Counted from the stretch's first letter, positions 24,810-34,788 are shown. The stretch is 64,000 bases of DNA from Frigidibacter sp037095735 (GCF_037095735.1 NZ_JBAWKD010000003.1:310001-374000), one strand, 5' to 3'. Notes: generated from the letters alone by a model not told the origin. Numbers and translations are program-made.

Positions 24810-25302
24810 CGGCCGCCACCCGCACGGTGATCATGGTGTCGGGGGTCGCCGGCGGCTCGCCGCGCACGATCTTGTCGACGAATTCCATGCCCGAGATGAC
24901 GCGGCCATAGACCGTGTACTGGCGGTTCAGGAAGTGGTTGTCGTTGAAGTTGATGAAGAACTGGCTGTTGGCCGAGTTCGGGTTCTGCGAGCGCGCGGCG
25001 CCCAGCGTGCCGCGGTCGTGCGGGATGTTCGAGAATTCGGCCGGCAGGTCCGGCAGGTCCGAGCCGCCGGTGCCGGCGCGGCGCAGGTTCGACGGGTCCT
25101 TGCCATGCTCGACATCACCGGTCTGGGCCATGAAGCCGTCGATGACGCGGTGGAAGACCACGCCGTCATAGGCCTTGGCGCGGGCAAGCTCCTTCATGCG
25201 CTCGGCATGCTTCGGCGCGATCTCGGGAAGAAGTTCGATGACCACCTCACCGTCCTTGAGCGTGAGGATGATGGTGTTTTCGGGGTCTTTGATGTCGGCC
25301 AT
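24799..25302 (-). CDS. Cytosolic peptidyl-prolyl cis-trans isomerase, cyclophilin type
   Basis: This 167-residue cyclophilin lacks a signal peptide. It has YDGVVFHRVIDGFMAQTGD, SQNPNSANSQFFINF and FLNRQYTVYGRVISGMEFVDKIV, all conserved in bacterial PpiB. It catalyses X-Pro isomerisation in cytosolic protein folding. The ATG at 25302 gives MADIKDPENTIIL and has GAAGGAAGGGAG upstream; the longer frame is not supported. It is the first gene of a two-cyclophilin operon and diverges from pgk. Confidence 0.94.
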   Translation of the reverse strand: MADIKDPENTIILTLKDGEVVIELLPEIAPKHAERMKELARAKAYDGVVFHRVIDGFMAQTGDVEHGKDPSNLRRAGTGGSDLPDLPAEFSNIPHDRGTLGAARSQNPNSANSQFFINFNDNHFLNRQYTVYGRVISGMEFVDKIVRGEPPATPDTMITVRVAADVA

Positions 25303-25469
25303 TGTCGGCTCCCTTCCTTCAGGTCGGGCGGACCCTAATCGGGCCACTCGCGAAGGGGAAGCTGCAATTCCGGGCCGAGATTGACGAAATGGCGAGGATC
25401 GGCTTCCCATTGCCCGGCGCGCGGGCCACAAGGGTCCGTGAACACGACAGCATTCCCGAGGAGAGGCGC

Positions 25470-26660
25470 ATGGCCTGGAAAACGCTCGACGACATGGATC
25501 TTGCCGGCAAGACCGTTCTGGTCCGGGTCGACATCAACGTGCCGGTCGAGGACGGCCGCGTCACGGATGCCACCCGCATCGAGAAGATCGTGCCGACGGT
25601 GAAGGACATCCTCGCCAAGGACGGCAAGCCGGTGCTGCTGGCGCATTTCGGGCGTCCGAAGGGCCAGGTCGTCCCGGAGATGAGCCTGAAGGTCACCCTG
25701 CCCGCGCTGGAAGCCGCGCTGGGCGTGCCGGTGAAATTCGCCGAGGACTGCATCGGCGGCCCGGCCAAGACCGCCGTCGCCGCGCTGCAGCCGGGAGAGG
25801 TCCTGCTGCTGGAAAACACCCGCTTCCACGCCGGCGAAGAGAAGAACGACCCGACGATGGCGGCCGCGCTGGCCGCGCTGGGCGATGTCTATGTGAATGA
25901 CGCCTTCTCGGCCGCGCACCGGGCCCATGCCTCGACCGAGGGGCTGGCCAAGCTGCGCCCGGCCTGCGCCGGCCGGCTGATGGAGGAAGAGCTGAAGGCG
26001 CTGGACGCGGCACTTGGCAACCCGGTGCGCCCGGTGGTGGCGGTGGTGGGCGGGGCCAAGGTCTCGACCAAGCTCGACCTGCTGGGCAACCTCGTCAGCA
26101 AGGTCGACCATCTGGTGATCGGCGGCGGCATGGCGAACACCTTCCTCGTCGCCAAGGGCATCGAGGTCGGCAAGAGCCTGGCCGAGCGCGACATGGCCGC
26201 GACCGCGACCGAGATCCTCGAGAAGGCCGCCGCGGCGGGCTGCGAGATCATCCTGCCGATCGACGTGGTGGTGGCGCGCGAGTTCAAGGCAGGCGCCGAG
26301 AACCAGACGGTCAGCGCCGAGGCCTGCCCGGCCGATGCGATGATCCTCGACGCGGGCCCGGAAAGCGTGGCGCATATCGCGATGGTCTTCGGCAAGGCCA
26401 AGACGCTGATCTGGAACGGCCCGCTCGGCGCCTTCGAGATCGCGCCCTTCGATGCCGCCACCAATGCCGCGGCGGCGAAGGCGGCCGAGCTGACGAAGGC
26501 CGGTCAGCTCGTCTCGGTCGCCGGCGGCGGCGACACGGTAGCGGCCCTGAACAAGGCCGGGGCCGCGGCCGATTTCACCTTCATCTCGACGGCGGGCGGC
26601 GCCTTCCTCGAATGGATGGAGGGCAAGGACCTGCCCGGCGTGGCGGCGCTGGACGCCTGA
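25470..26660 (+). CDS. pgk: Phosphoglycerate kinase
   Basis: This 396-residue glycolytic/gluconeogenic enzyme transfers phosphate between 1,3-bisphosphoglycerate and ADP. N-domain substrate residues are in VRVDINVPVEDGRV, LAHFGRPKG and LLENTRFHAGEEKND. The C-domain nucleotide site has VVGGAKVSTKLDLL, NGPLGAFE and the phosphate-binding GGGDTVAAL. Length is typical. AGGAGAGG precedes the ATG at 25470. Fructose-bisphosphate aldolase follows on the same strand after 160 nt with its own promoter-like sequence. Confidence 0.97.
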   Translation: MAWKTLDDMDLAGKTVLVRVDINVPVEDGRVTDATRIEKIVPTVKDILAKDGKPVLLAHFGRPKGQVVPEMSLKVTLPALEAALGVPVKFAEDCIGGPAKTAVAALQPGEVLLLENTRFHAGEEKNDPTMAAALAALGDVYVNDAFSAAHRAHASTEGLAKLRPACAGRLMEEELKALDAALGNPVRPVVAVVGGAKVSTKLDLLGNLVSKVDHLVIGGGMANTFLVAKGIEVGKSLAERDMAATATEILEKAAAAGCEIILPIDVVVAREFKAGAENQTVSAEACPADAMILDAGPESVAHIAMVFGKAKTLIWNGPLGAFEIAPFDAATNAAAAKAAELTKAGQLVSVAGGGDTVAALNKAGAAADFTFISTAGGAFLEWMEGKDLPGVAALDA

Positions 26661-26722
26661 GGCGACAGCCTTCGGGCGGCGGTCCGCCGCCGCCCGTTCC
26701 TCATTTGTTAGCGTCACCAGAA

Positions 26723-26750
26723 TTGCACATGCAAATTCTAGGCTTATACC
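26723..26750 (+). promoter_or_regulatory. Candidate promoter and overlapping palindrome of fba
   Basis: TTGCAC (26723-26728), a 16-nt spacer and TATACC (26745-26750) form a possible promoter about 70 nt before the gene. The -35 region overlaps TTGCACATGCAA (26723-26734), a TTGCA/TGCAA dyad that could bind a repressor. Confidence 0.5.
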
Positions 26751-26820
26751 CTGTCGCGGGGGAAGACGCCCGAAGTCGGGCCGTCATCCGCAGAACAGAT
26801 CTTTTCAGGATGGACCACAC

Positions 26821-27711
26821 ATGAACGCCAAGCAGGCCGAACAGATGCGCAAAGGCGCGGGCTTCATCGCCGCGCTCGACCAGTCGGGCGGCTCGACGCC
26901 GAAGGCCCTGAAGCTCTACGGGGTCAACGAGGACGCCTACGGCTCGGAAGACGAGATGTTCGACCTGATCCACGCGATGCGCTCGCGCATCATCAAGTCG
27001 CCGGCCTTCTCGGGCGACAAGGTTGTGGGGGCGATCCTCTTCGAGCAGACCATGGACCGCCAGATCGACGGCATGCCGACCGCCACCTATCTTTGGGAAA
27101 AGCGCGGCGTGGTGCCGTTCCTGAAGATTGACAAGGGGCTTGAGGCCGAGGCCGACGGCGTGCAGCTGATGAAGGCGAACCCGACGCTGGACACGCTGCT
27201 GGCGCGCGCGGCCAAGGGCGGCATCTTCGGCACCAAGGAACGCTCGGTCATCAACGCCGCGAACCCGGCGGGCATCGCCAAGGTCGTGGCGCAGCAGTTC
27301 GAGATCGGCAAGCAGGTCCTGTCGCACGGGCTGGTGCCGATCATCGAGCCCGAGGTGACGATCTCGATCGCCGACAAGGCCGAGGCCGAGGACATCCTTC
27401 TGGCCGAGATCCTGAAGGCGCTCGACGACATCCCGGCCGAGACCCCGGTGATGCTCAAGCTGTCGCTGCCGACCAAGCCGAACCAGTACAAGCCGCTGGT
27501 CGACCATCCGAAGGTGATGAAGGTCGTGGCGCTGTCGGGCGGCTATTCGCGCGACGAGGCGAACGCCAAGCTCGCCCAGAACACCGGCATGATCGCCAGC
27601 TTCTCGCGCGCGCTGACCGAAGGCCTGTCGGCCGGCCAGCCCGATGCCGATTTCGACGTGGTGCTGGGCAAGACCGTCGACAGCATCCACGCGGCCTCGG
27701 TCGCCGGCTGA
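26821..27711 (+). CDS. fba: Fructose-bisphosphate aldolase, class I
   Basis: This 296-residue class I (Schiff-base) aldolase, metal independent, is of the size of bacterial Fda enzymes. The predicted Schiff-base lysine is Lys213 in VMLKLSLPTKP. Other matches are AALDQSGGSTPKAL near the N-terminus, ILFEQTMDRQIDG, GLVPIIEPEVTI and LSGGYSRDEANAKL. It cleaves fructose-1,6-bisphosphate into triose phosphates, or runs in reverse during gluconeogenesis. It lies between pgk and the pyruvate dehydrogenase operon, so several carbon-flow genes are neighbours. A strong terminator follows. Confidence 0.95.
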   Translation: MNAKQAEQMRKGAGFIAALDQSGGSTPKALKLYGVNEDAYGSEDEMFDLIHAMRSRIIKSPAFSGDKVVGAILFEQTMDRQIDGMPTATYLWEKRGVVPFLKIDKGLEAEADGVQLMKANPTLDTLLARAAKGGIFGTKERSVINAANPAGIAKVVAQQFEIGKQVLSHGLVPIIEPEVTISIADKAEAEDILLAEILKALDDIPAETPVMLKLSLPTKPNQYKPLVDHPKVMKVVALSGGYSRDEANAKLAQNTGMIASFSRALTEGLSAGQPDADFDVVLGKTVDSIHAASVAG

Positions 27712-27733
27712 TCGGCTACAGCCGTTTTCAAGG

Positions 27734-27765
27734 AAGGCCGGGCCCCGCGCCCGGCCTTCTGCATT
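27734..27765 (+). terminator. Terminator of fba
   Basis: AAGGCCGGGC (27734-27743) pairs perfectly with GCCCGGCCTT (27749-27758), then CTGCATTTC. Confidence 0.8.
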
Positions 27766-27910
27766 TCGGGCCCGATTGCGCCGATCCTGCCACAGGTCGT
27801 CGCCACACCGCCGAGAGCCGCGAGATCTGGGGGATTTCGAATTGCCGCGCGGGCGCTTCATGCTATCCTTGCGCGAAGACCGCCCATCCAAGAGGCGGCG
27901 ACACGAGGCG

Positions 27911-28216
27911 ATGATGGGCAGATCCAGAAACAGACCCCCGCTGGGCGCGATGTTCTTCTTCGCGCTGGCCTTAGTGCTGGGCGCCTATTTCACCTTCGCC
28001 GCCGTCCAGGGCGACTTCGGCGTCTTCCGCCGCGTGCAGCTGAATGCCGAGGCCAAGGCGCTGTCTGCGCAGCGCGACCAGCTCGCCGCCGAGGTGGCCG
28101 GGATGGAGAACCTGACCCGGCGCCTGTCGGACGACTACCTCGACCTCGACCTGCTGGACGAGCAGGCCCGCGTGATGCTGGGCTACCTGCGCCACGACGA
28201 GATCGTCATCCGCTGA
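27911..28216 (+). CDS. FtsB/DivIC-type septum formation initiator
   Basis: This 101-residue bitopic protein has a basic N-terminus, one membrane helix (about residues 13-33, GAMFFFALALVLGAYFTFAAV) and a coiled-coil segment rich in Ala, Leu, Glu and Gln (about 42-72). The C-terminal LDLDLLDEQARVMLGYLRHDEIVI motif resembles DivIC/FtsB, where it binds FtsL/FtsQ at the divisome. The start could be 27911 or the adjacent ATG at 27914. It precedes pdhA, a neighbourhood common in alphaproteobacteria, but a 178-nt gap and a palindrome suggest that pdhA has its own promoter. Confidence 0.85.
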   Translation: MMGRSRNRPPLGAMFFFALALVLGAYFTFAAVQGDFGVFRRVQLNAEAKALSAQRDQLAAEVAGMENLTRRLSDDYLDLDLLDEQARVMLGYLRHDEIVIR

Positions 28217-28352
28217 TCCCCTGCGCGTCACCGCCAGCGGCCTTTACGCAATTCCTCTACATGCTACGCTGACGCCGCGCGCACCTCCCCGCGCATCGCG
28301 ATCTCTTGGCGCAATCGGCTCTGGCCCTTGTTTCACCGATGCGCTATGGATC

Positions 28353-28366
28353 GTTTAACGTTGAAC
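28353..28366 (+). promoter_or_regulatory. Palindrome upstream of pdhA
   Basis: GTTTAACGTTGAAC is a 14-bp dyad with one mismatched pair, 29-42 nt before the pdhA ATG. It is a candidate operator for the pdh operon; the regulator is unknown. Confidence 0.4.
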
Positions 28367-28394
28367 TATCTGCTCACGTAGAGGGAGGACGCCT

Positions 28395-29405
28395 ATGGCC
28401 ACGCGCAAGGCACCCGAACTGCCGAATGTCTCGAAGGACGAGCTTCTCGGCTATTACCGGGACATGCTTCTGATCCGCCGCTTCGAGGAAAAGGCCGGCC
28501 AGCTTTATGGCATGGGCCTGATCGGCGGCTTCTGCCACCTGTACATCGGCCAAGAAGCCGTTGTGGTCGGCCTCGAGGCCGCAGCCGAGGAAGGCGACAA
28601 GCGCGTCACCTCCTACCGTGACCACGGCCACATGCTGGCCTGCGGCATGGAAGCCCGCGGCGTGATGGCCGAGCTCACGGGCCGCGAAGGCGGCTATTCG
28701 AAGGGCAAGGGCGGCTCGATGCACATGTTCTCGAAGGAGCGCCACTTCTACGGCGGCCACGGGATCGTTGGGGCGCAGGTGCCGCTCGGCGCGGGTCTCG
28801 CCTTCGCGGACAAGTACCTCGGCAACGGCCGCGTGACCTTCGCCTATTTCGGCGACGGCGCCGCGAACCAGGGCCAGGTCTACGAGACCTACAACATGGC
28901 CCAGCTCTGGGACCTGCCGGTGATCTTCGTGATCGAGAACAACCAGTATGCCATGGGAACGAGCGTGAAACGCTCGACTAAGTCGCCCTCGCTCTGGGAG
29001 CGCGGCGCGGCCTATGGCATCAAGGGCGAAGCGGTCGACGGCATGGACGTGCTGAAGGTCAAGGAAGCAGGCGTGCGCGCGGTCGAGCACTGCCGCGCCG
29101 GCAAGGGCCCCTACATCCTCGAGGTGATGACCTACCGCTACCGTGGCCACTCGATGTCCGACCCGGCCAAGTACCGCTCGCGCGAGGAAGTGCAGAAGAT
29201 GCGCGACGAGCGCGACGCGATCGAGCATGTGCGCGAACTGCTGCTGACCGGCGGCCATGCCACCGATGACGACCTCAAGGCGATCGACAAGGAGATCAAG
29301 GCGATCGTCAACGACTCGGCGGAGTTCGCCAAGGAAAGCCCCGAGCCGGCGCTGTCCGAGCTCTGGACCGACATCTACGCCGACGTGGCGCCGCAGGACG
29401 CCTGA
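28395..29405 (+). CDS. pdhA: Pyruvate dehydrogenase E1 component, alpha subunit
   Basis: This 336-residue subunit of the alpha2beta2 type E1 binds thiamine diphosphate and decarboxylates pyruvate. The TPP motif is GDGAANQGQVYETYNMAQLW to NN (about residues 153-181). The regulated loop region STKSPSLWERGAAYGI and the YRYRGHSMSDPAKYRSREEV segment are family-specific, and RRFEEKAGQLYGMGLIGGFCHL is the opening. GAGGGAGG precedes the ATG. pdhB follows after 15 nt. It opens the pdhABC operon. Confidence 0.97.
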   Translation: MATRKAPELPNVSKDELLGYYRDMLLIRRFEEKAGQLYGMGLIGGFCHLYIGQEAVVVGLEAAAEEGDKRVTSYRDHGHMLACGMEARGVMAELTGREGGYSKGKGGSMHMFSKERHFYGGHGIVGAQVPLGAGLAFADKYLGNGRVTFAYFGDGAANQGQVYETYNMAQLWDLPVIFVIENNQYAMGTSVKRSTKSPSLWERGAAYGIKGEAVDGMDVLKVKEAGVRAVEHCRAGKGPYILEVMTYRYRGHSMSDPAKYRSREEVQKMRDERDAIEHVRELLLTGGHATDDDLKAIDKEIKAIVNDSAEFAKESPEPALSELWTDIYADVAPQDA

Positions 29406-29420
29406 GGGGGAGATCTACGA

Positions 29421-30779
<1,359 letters not shown>

Positions 30780-30789
30780 GGAGGGCGTC

Positions 30790-32094
30790 ATGGCCACTGA
30801 AATCCTGATGCCCGCACTGTCCCCGACCATGGAGGAAGGGACGCTTGCTCGCTGGCTGAAGAAAGAGGGCGACACGGTCAAATCCGGCGACATCCTCGCC
30901 GAGATCGAGACCGACAAGGCGACGATGGAGTTCGAGGCGGTGGACGAAGGCGTCCTCGGCAAGATCCTGATCGCCGAAGGCACCGCCGGCGTGAAGGTCA
31001 ACGAAGCCATCGCGATCCTCGTCGAAGAGGGCGAAGAGGTTCCAGCCGCCGGCGCCGCCGCGCCGAAGGCCGAGGCTCCGAAGGCAGAGGCCCCCAAGGC
31101 CGAAGCCGCAGCCCCTGCCCCGACCGCTGCCGCTCCGGCACCGGCCGCCAAGGGCGGACGCGTCTTCGCCTCGCCGCTGGCCCGCCGGATCGCGGCCGAC
31201 AAGGGGATCGACCTCTCGGCGATCACCGGCTCGGGACCGCATGGCCGGATCGTCAAGGCCGATGTCGAGAACGCCAAGCCCGGCGCCGCCGCCGCGGCTG
31301 CCCCGGCCGCTGCCGCTGCCCCCGCAGCCAAGGCCGAGGCGCCGAAGGCTTCCATGCCCACTGGCATGGGCGCCGACATGGTCAAGAAGATGTACGAAGG
31401 GCGTCCTTACGAGGAGATCCCGCTCGACGGCATGCGCAAGACCATCGCCGCGCGCCTGACCGAGGCCAAGCAGACCATCCCGCATTTCTACCTGCGCCGC
31501 GACGTGAAGCTCGACGCGCTGATGAAGTTCCGGGGCGAGCTGAACAAGAAGCTGGAGGGCCGCGGCGTGAAGCTCTCGGTCAACGACTTCATCATCAAGG
31601 CCTGCGCCATGGCGCTGCAGTCGGTCCCGACCGCCAATGCGGTCTGGGCTGGCGACCGGGTCCTGAAACTGAAGCCGTCGGACGTGGCCGTCGCGGTCGC
31701 GATCGAAGGCGGGCTCTTCACGCCGGTCCTCAAGGACGCCGAGATGAAGTCGCTCTCGGCCCTCTCGGCCGAGATGAAGGACCTGGCCAAGCGTGCCCGC
31801 GACCGCAAGCTCGCGCCGCATGAGTACCAGGGCGGCAGCTTCGCGATCTCGAATCTCGGCATGTTCGGCATCGACAACTTCGACGCGGTGATCAACCCGC
31901 CGCACGGCGCGATCCTCGCCGTCGGCGCGGGCGTCAAGAAGCCGGTCGTCACCGAAACCGGCGAGATCGGCGTGGCCACTGTCATGTCGATGACGCTCTC
32001 GGTCGACCACCGGGTGATCGACGGCGCGCTCGGCGCCGAGCTGCTGACCGCGATCGTCGAGAACCTCGAAAACCCGGTCGCGATGCTCGCCTGA
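30790..32094 (+). CDS. pdhC: Pyruvate dehydrogenase E2, dihydrolipoamide acetyltransferase
   Basis: This 434-residue core subunit transfers acetyl groups to CoA. The lipoyl domain is residues 1-80 (Lys43). An Ala/Pro/Lys/Glu linker follows to about 118. The peripheral subunit-binding domain is VFASPLARRIAADKGIDLSAITGSG to GRIVKADVE (about 121-158). After a second linker comes the catalytic domain with IPHFYLRRDVKLDALM, GGSFAISNLGMFGID and the active-site DHRVIDGALGAELL near the C-terminus. A hairpin terminator follows. E3 (lpd) is not in the window. Confidence 0.97.
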   Translation: MATEILMPALSPTMEEGTLARWLKKEGDTVKSGDILAEIETDKATMEFEAVDEGVLGKILIAEGTAGVKVNEAIAILVEEGEEVPAAGAAAPKAEAPKAEAPKAEAAAPAPTAAAPAPAAKGGRVFASPLARRIAADKGIDLSAITGSGPHGRIVKADVENAKPGAAAAAAPAAAAAPAAKAEAPKASMPTGMGADMVKKMYEGRPYEEIPLDGMRKTIAARLTEAKQTIPHFYLRRDVKLDALMKFRGELNKKLEGRGVKLSVNDFIIKACAMALQSVPTANAVWAGDRVLKLKPSDVAVAVAIEGGLFTPVLKDAEMKSLSALSAEMKDLAKRARDRKLAPHEYQGGSFAISNLGMFGIDNFDAVINPPHGAILAVGAGVKKPVVTETGEIGVATVMSMTLSVDHRVIDGALGAELLTAIVENLENPVAMLA

Positions 32095-32117
32095 GCGCTT
32101 GCGCCAACAAGACCGAA

Positions 32118-32147
32118 GGGCCGCGGATCTCCGCGGCCCTTTCTTTT
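32118..32147 (+). terminator. Terminator of the pdhABC operon
   Basis: GGGCCGCGG (32118-32126), ATCT loop, CCGCGGCCC (32131-32139), then TTTCTTTT: a classical intrinsic terminator. Confidence 0.92.
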
Positions 32148-32149
32148 GG

Positions 32150-32213
32150 CGATTTCGCATTGGCGAAAATATCCCGGGGGGCGGTCGCAGACCGCGGGGC
32201 AGAGCCCCCTCCG
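32150..32213. repeat. Dispersed repeat copy 4
   Basis: GATTTCGCATTGGCGAAAATATCCCGGGGGG-type unit: core AAATATCCCGGGGGG at 32167-32181, preceded by the TTTCGCATTGG arm and followed by a GGGGC-AGA-GCCCC hairpin. It lies between convergent pdhC and the glycosyltransferase gene. Confidence 0.8.
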
Positions 32214-32219
32214 CAGCCG

Positions 32220-33083
32220 TCAGCCCTCGCGGCGCACCTGAAGAAGGCCGGCCAGCCCCGGCTCGGCAAGCAACCGCAGCCCGAAGGCGTCAAGCGCCGC
32301 CTTGATCAGCGCCGGATCGGTCATCCGCCTGCGATCCAGATACATCAGCTTCGAATTGCCCTTGCGGTCCTGAATGTTCTCACCGTGGTTCACGACATAG
32401 ATCATCGCCGGAAACGGCACCGGGTCCAGCGGTCGCCCCAGCGCCGCGGCACGCTCGACATAGGTCTTGTGCCCCTTCCCGATCAGTCGCAGATGCAAAG
32501 GCGCAAGCCGCTCCTTCGCGAAATCGACCGCGAGATAAGCGCAGGATCCGCAATCCTTCCAGAACGGCTTGTCCCCGGGTTCGCCCATCGGCGCCAGATC
32601 GCCTGACCGCGCATCGGCCATGAAGCCCTTCTCGACGATATAGCCACATCCATTCCCGTCGCGCGCGATGAAGCCGGGCAGGTCGGGGTGCAGCAGGTCG
32701 TCTGCATCCAGATGCGAGAGATAGACGAATTCGCGGAAGGTCTGCGCCGCGTAATCCGTCATCATCTTGATCTTGTGGCGATGGTCGGAAATCCCCTTCG
32801 CCAGATTCAGTTGCGGCGCAGGCAGGAAATGAAACCGCGGATCGCCATCCGGGAAGCAAGCCGGTCGATCCTGCGAACACAGCACCAGCGCCCAGTTGTC
32901 ATACTCCACTGCCTTCACCGAGGCGAGCGTCTCGGCCAGCACAGCACAGGCCCGCTCCCAGTCCCGGCTGTTGGCGCGGCTGACGAACGGCACGAGCCAG
33001 ACGATCTTGGGTCGGGCACCGGGCACGAGCGTCCGCACGAACATGCGCCCGAAGATCCGTGCCAGCAGGGTTTTGGAATCCAT
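32220..33083 (-). CDS. Putative GT-A fold glycosyltransferase
   Basis: This 287-residue protein opens with a hydrophobic KIVWLVPFVSR strand and contains FREFVYLSHLDADDLLHPDL, where Asp-x-Asp-Asp resembles the metal/nucleotide-sugar DXD motif of GT-A enzymes. Downstream are GYIVEKGFMAD and a cysteine-bearing KDCGSCAYLAVDF, as in the glycosyltransferase-like proteins of Rhodobacterales. The reaction and acceptor are unknown; a surface polysaccharide role is a guess. It stands between pdhC and cysE, on the same strand as cysE but separated by 71 nt. The family assignment is moderate. Confidence 0.65.
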   Translation of the reverse strand: MDSKTLLARIFGRMFVRTLVPGARPKIVWLVPFVSRANSRDWERACAVLAETLASVKAVEYDNWALVLCSQDRPACFPDGDPRFHFLPAPQLNLAKGISDHRHKIKMMTDYAAQTFREFVYLSHLDADDLLHPDLPGFIARDGNGCGYIVEKGFMADARSGDLAPMGEPGDKPFWKDCGSCAYLAVDFAKERLAPLHLRLIGKGHKTYVERAAALGRPLDPVPFPAMIYVVNHGENIQDRKGNSKLMYLDRRRMTDPALIKAALDAFGLRLLAEPGLAGLLQVRREG

Positions 33084-33154
33084 GAGATGTCCGCAATGGT
33101 GGCGTCGGCCCCGGGCTAACGCCCGGGCCGCCCGCCGTCAATCTCGGGTGCCGC

Positions 33155-33964
33155 TCACGCCTGTGCGGCCAGCCGGTGATCCATGCTGATCGAAGGTTGC
33201 GAGCATCCGGCCTCGCCCACCACCCGTGCCGGAACGCCGGCCATGGTGGTGCAGGGCGGCACATCGGTCAGCACCACCGACCCGGCCGCGATGCGCGAGC
33301 AATGGCCGACATGGATATTGCCCAGAACCTTCGCGCCTGCGCCGATCAGCACCCCATCGCCGATCTTCGGATGACGGTCGCCATCCTCCTTGCCGGTGCC
33401 GCCCAGCGTCACCGAATGCAGCATCGAGACATTGTCGCCCACCACCGCCGTCTCGCCGATGACGATCGAATGCGCATGGTCGATCATGATCCCGCGCCCG
33501 ATCCGGGCATTGGGGTGGATGTCGACCCCGAAGACCTCGGACACGCGCATCTGCACGAAATAAGCCATGTCGATCCGGCCCTGCTGCCAGAGCCAGTGAC
33601 CGATCCGATAGGCCTGCACTGCCTGATAGCCCTTGAAGAACAGGATCGGCTGCAAATAGCGGTGGCAGGCCGGGTCGCGGTCATAGACCGCCGTCAGGTC
33701 GGCCCGCGCCGCCTGCCCGATCTCGGGGTCCTGCGCCAGCGCCTCGTCGGCGATCTCGCGCAGGATCTGCTCGCTCATTTCGCCCGAGGCCAGCTTGAGC
33801 GAGAATCGATAGGCCAGCGCCCGTTCCATCGTCGGATGATGCAGCAGGCCCGAATGGATCAGCCCGCCCAGCAGCGGTTCCACGCGCACGGCCTCACGCG
33901 CCTCGTCGCAGATCCGGTCCCAGACCGGGTCGATCTGCGCCAGCTTCGCTCTGGTTTCTGCCAT
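33155..33964 (-). CDS. cysE: Serine O-acetyltransferase
   Basis: This 269-residue enzyme acetylates serine with acetyl-CoA in the first step of cysteine synthesis. The helical N-terminal SATase domain has LGGLIHSGLLHHPTMERALAYRF. The left-handed beta-helix hexapeptide domain has GVDIHPNARIGRGIMIDHAHSIVIGETAVVGDNVSMLHSVTLGGTG, with the catalytic Asp-His of DHAHS, and KIGDGVLIGAGAKVLGNIHVG. The ATG at 33964 has GGAGGG upstream and matches family starts; an upstream in-frame start is less likely. It lies just past the GTA cluster end, a neighbour of GTA clusters in related genomes as I recall. Confidence 0.95.
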   Translation of the reverse strand: MAETRAKLAQIDPVWDRICDEAREAVRVEPLLGGLIHSGLLHHPTMERALAYRFSLKLASGEMSEQILREIADEALAQDPEIGQAARADLTAVYDRDPACHRYLQPILFFKGYQAVQAYRIGHWLWQQGRIDMAYFVQMRVSEVFGVDIHPNARIGRGIMIDHAHSIVIGETAVVGDNVSMLHSVTLGGTGKEDGDRHPKIGDGVLIGAGAKVLGNIHVGHCSRIAAGSVVLTDVPPCTTMAGVPARVVGEAGCSQPSISMDHRLAAQA

Positions 33965-34080
33965 GTCCGGCCCTCCGAAATTCGCACCCATCATAGCAGA
34001 TAGGTCTCCAAGGTCACTCCGGAAGAGGTATGACATTCCGTGATGACCGGGTCCCGGCGGTTCCCCGCGCCCCCGGCGCC

Positions 34081-34788
34081 TCAGCGCGGCAGGCCAAGCT
34101 CGATCACATGCACCGCCAGCGCCACCTCGCCGCCGGCGAAGCTGCCGCCCTCGGCGGTCAGAATGACCTGCGTCGGCGCATAGAAGGCCATCGGCTGGCC
34201 CAAGACGCCGCGCGCCCAGCTGCCCAGCCCGATCCCCAGCCCCGAACCATAGCGATCGTCGGCCCCCGGATTGCCCAACCGCCAGCCGCTGAGCGCGCCG
34301 GTGATCGCCGCGGTGACGCGCGCGGTGATGCCCAGCACCACCGCCCCGGCCGGGATCAGGAACCCGGGCGAGGAACTCGTCCCGGCCGAGACGGCATGCA
34401 CCACCTCGATCACCCGGGTCAGCGTCGCGGCCCCGGTCAGGCCCAGCGACAGCGCGCCCGCCACCCAGTCGGTGCCGTCATGGATCGCCGCCAGCCCCTC
34501 GTCCAGAATGAAGGCGCGCCAGCCGACCCGCGGCGCGACGAAGATCCAGCCGCCATTGCTGCGGATCGCCAGCATCCAGTCCTGCCCGGCCCAGTCGCCG
34601 CCGGCCCCCGCGGGCACCGCCCAGACCGCGCCCTCCTCGGGCGTGACCGGCGGCGCACTCGCCGCGCGCGAGACCAGCACCATCGGCACCAGCCCGTCGA
34701 GCCGCACCAGCGCCTCGTTCACCGTCACATGCTTCTGCGCCTGCGCCGCCGCCAGCAGCGGCAGACCAAGCTGTCCGGACTCGGCCAT
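34081..34788 (-). CDS. DUF2793 protein, probable GTA tail fibre/adsorption component
   Basis: This 235-residue protein opens SGQLGLPLLAAAQAQKHVTVNEALVRLDGLV, the signature of the DUF2793 domain: targets of the form LPLLAAAQAQKHVTVNEAL. The next part, GAVWAVPAGAGGDWAGQDWMLAIRSNGGWIFVAP, continues it. In R. capsulatus a DUF2793 protein is a tail-fibre component encoded away from the main GTA cluster; here it directly follows g15 (174-nt gap), so it is probably the same part. The C-terminal 100 residues look beta-rich. AAGGAGAGAGCTG precedes the ATG. The role is inferred from domain and position. Confidence 0.75.
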   Translation of the reverse strand: MAESGQLGLPLLAAAQAQKHVTVNEALVRLDGLVPMVLVSRAASAPPVTPEEGAVWAVPAGAGGDWAGQDWMLAIRSNGGWIFVAPRVGWRAFILDEGLAAIHDGTDWVAGALSLGLTGAATLTRVIEVVHAVSAGTSSSPGFLIPAGAVVLGITARVTAAITGALSGWRLGNPGADDRYGSGLGIGLGSWARGVLGQPMAFYAPTQVILTAEGGSFAGGEVALAVHVIELGLPR

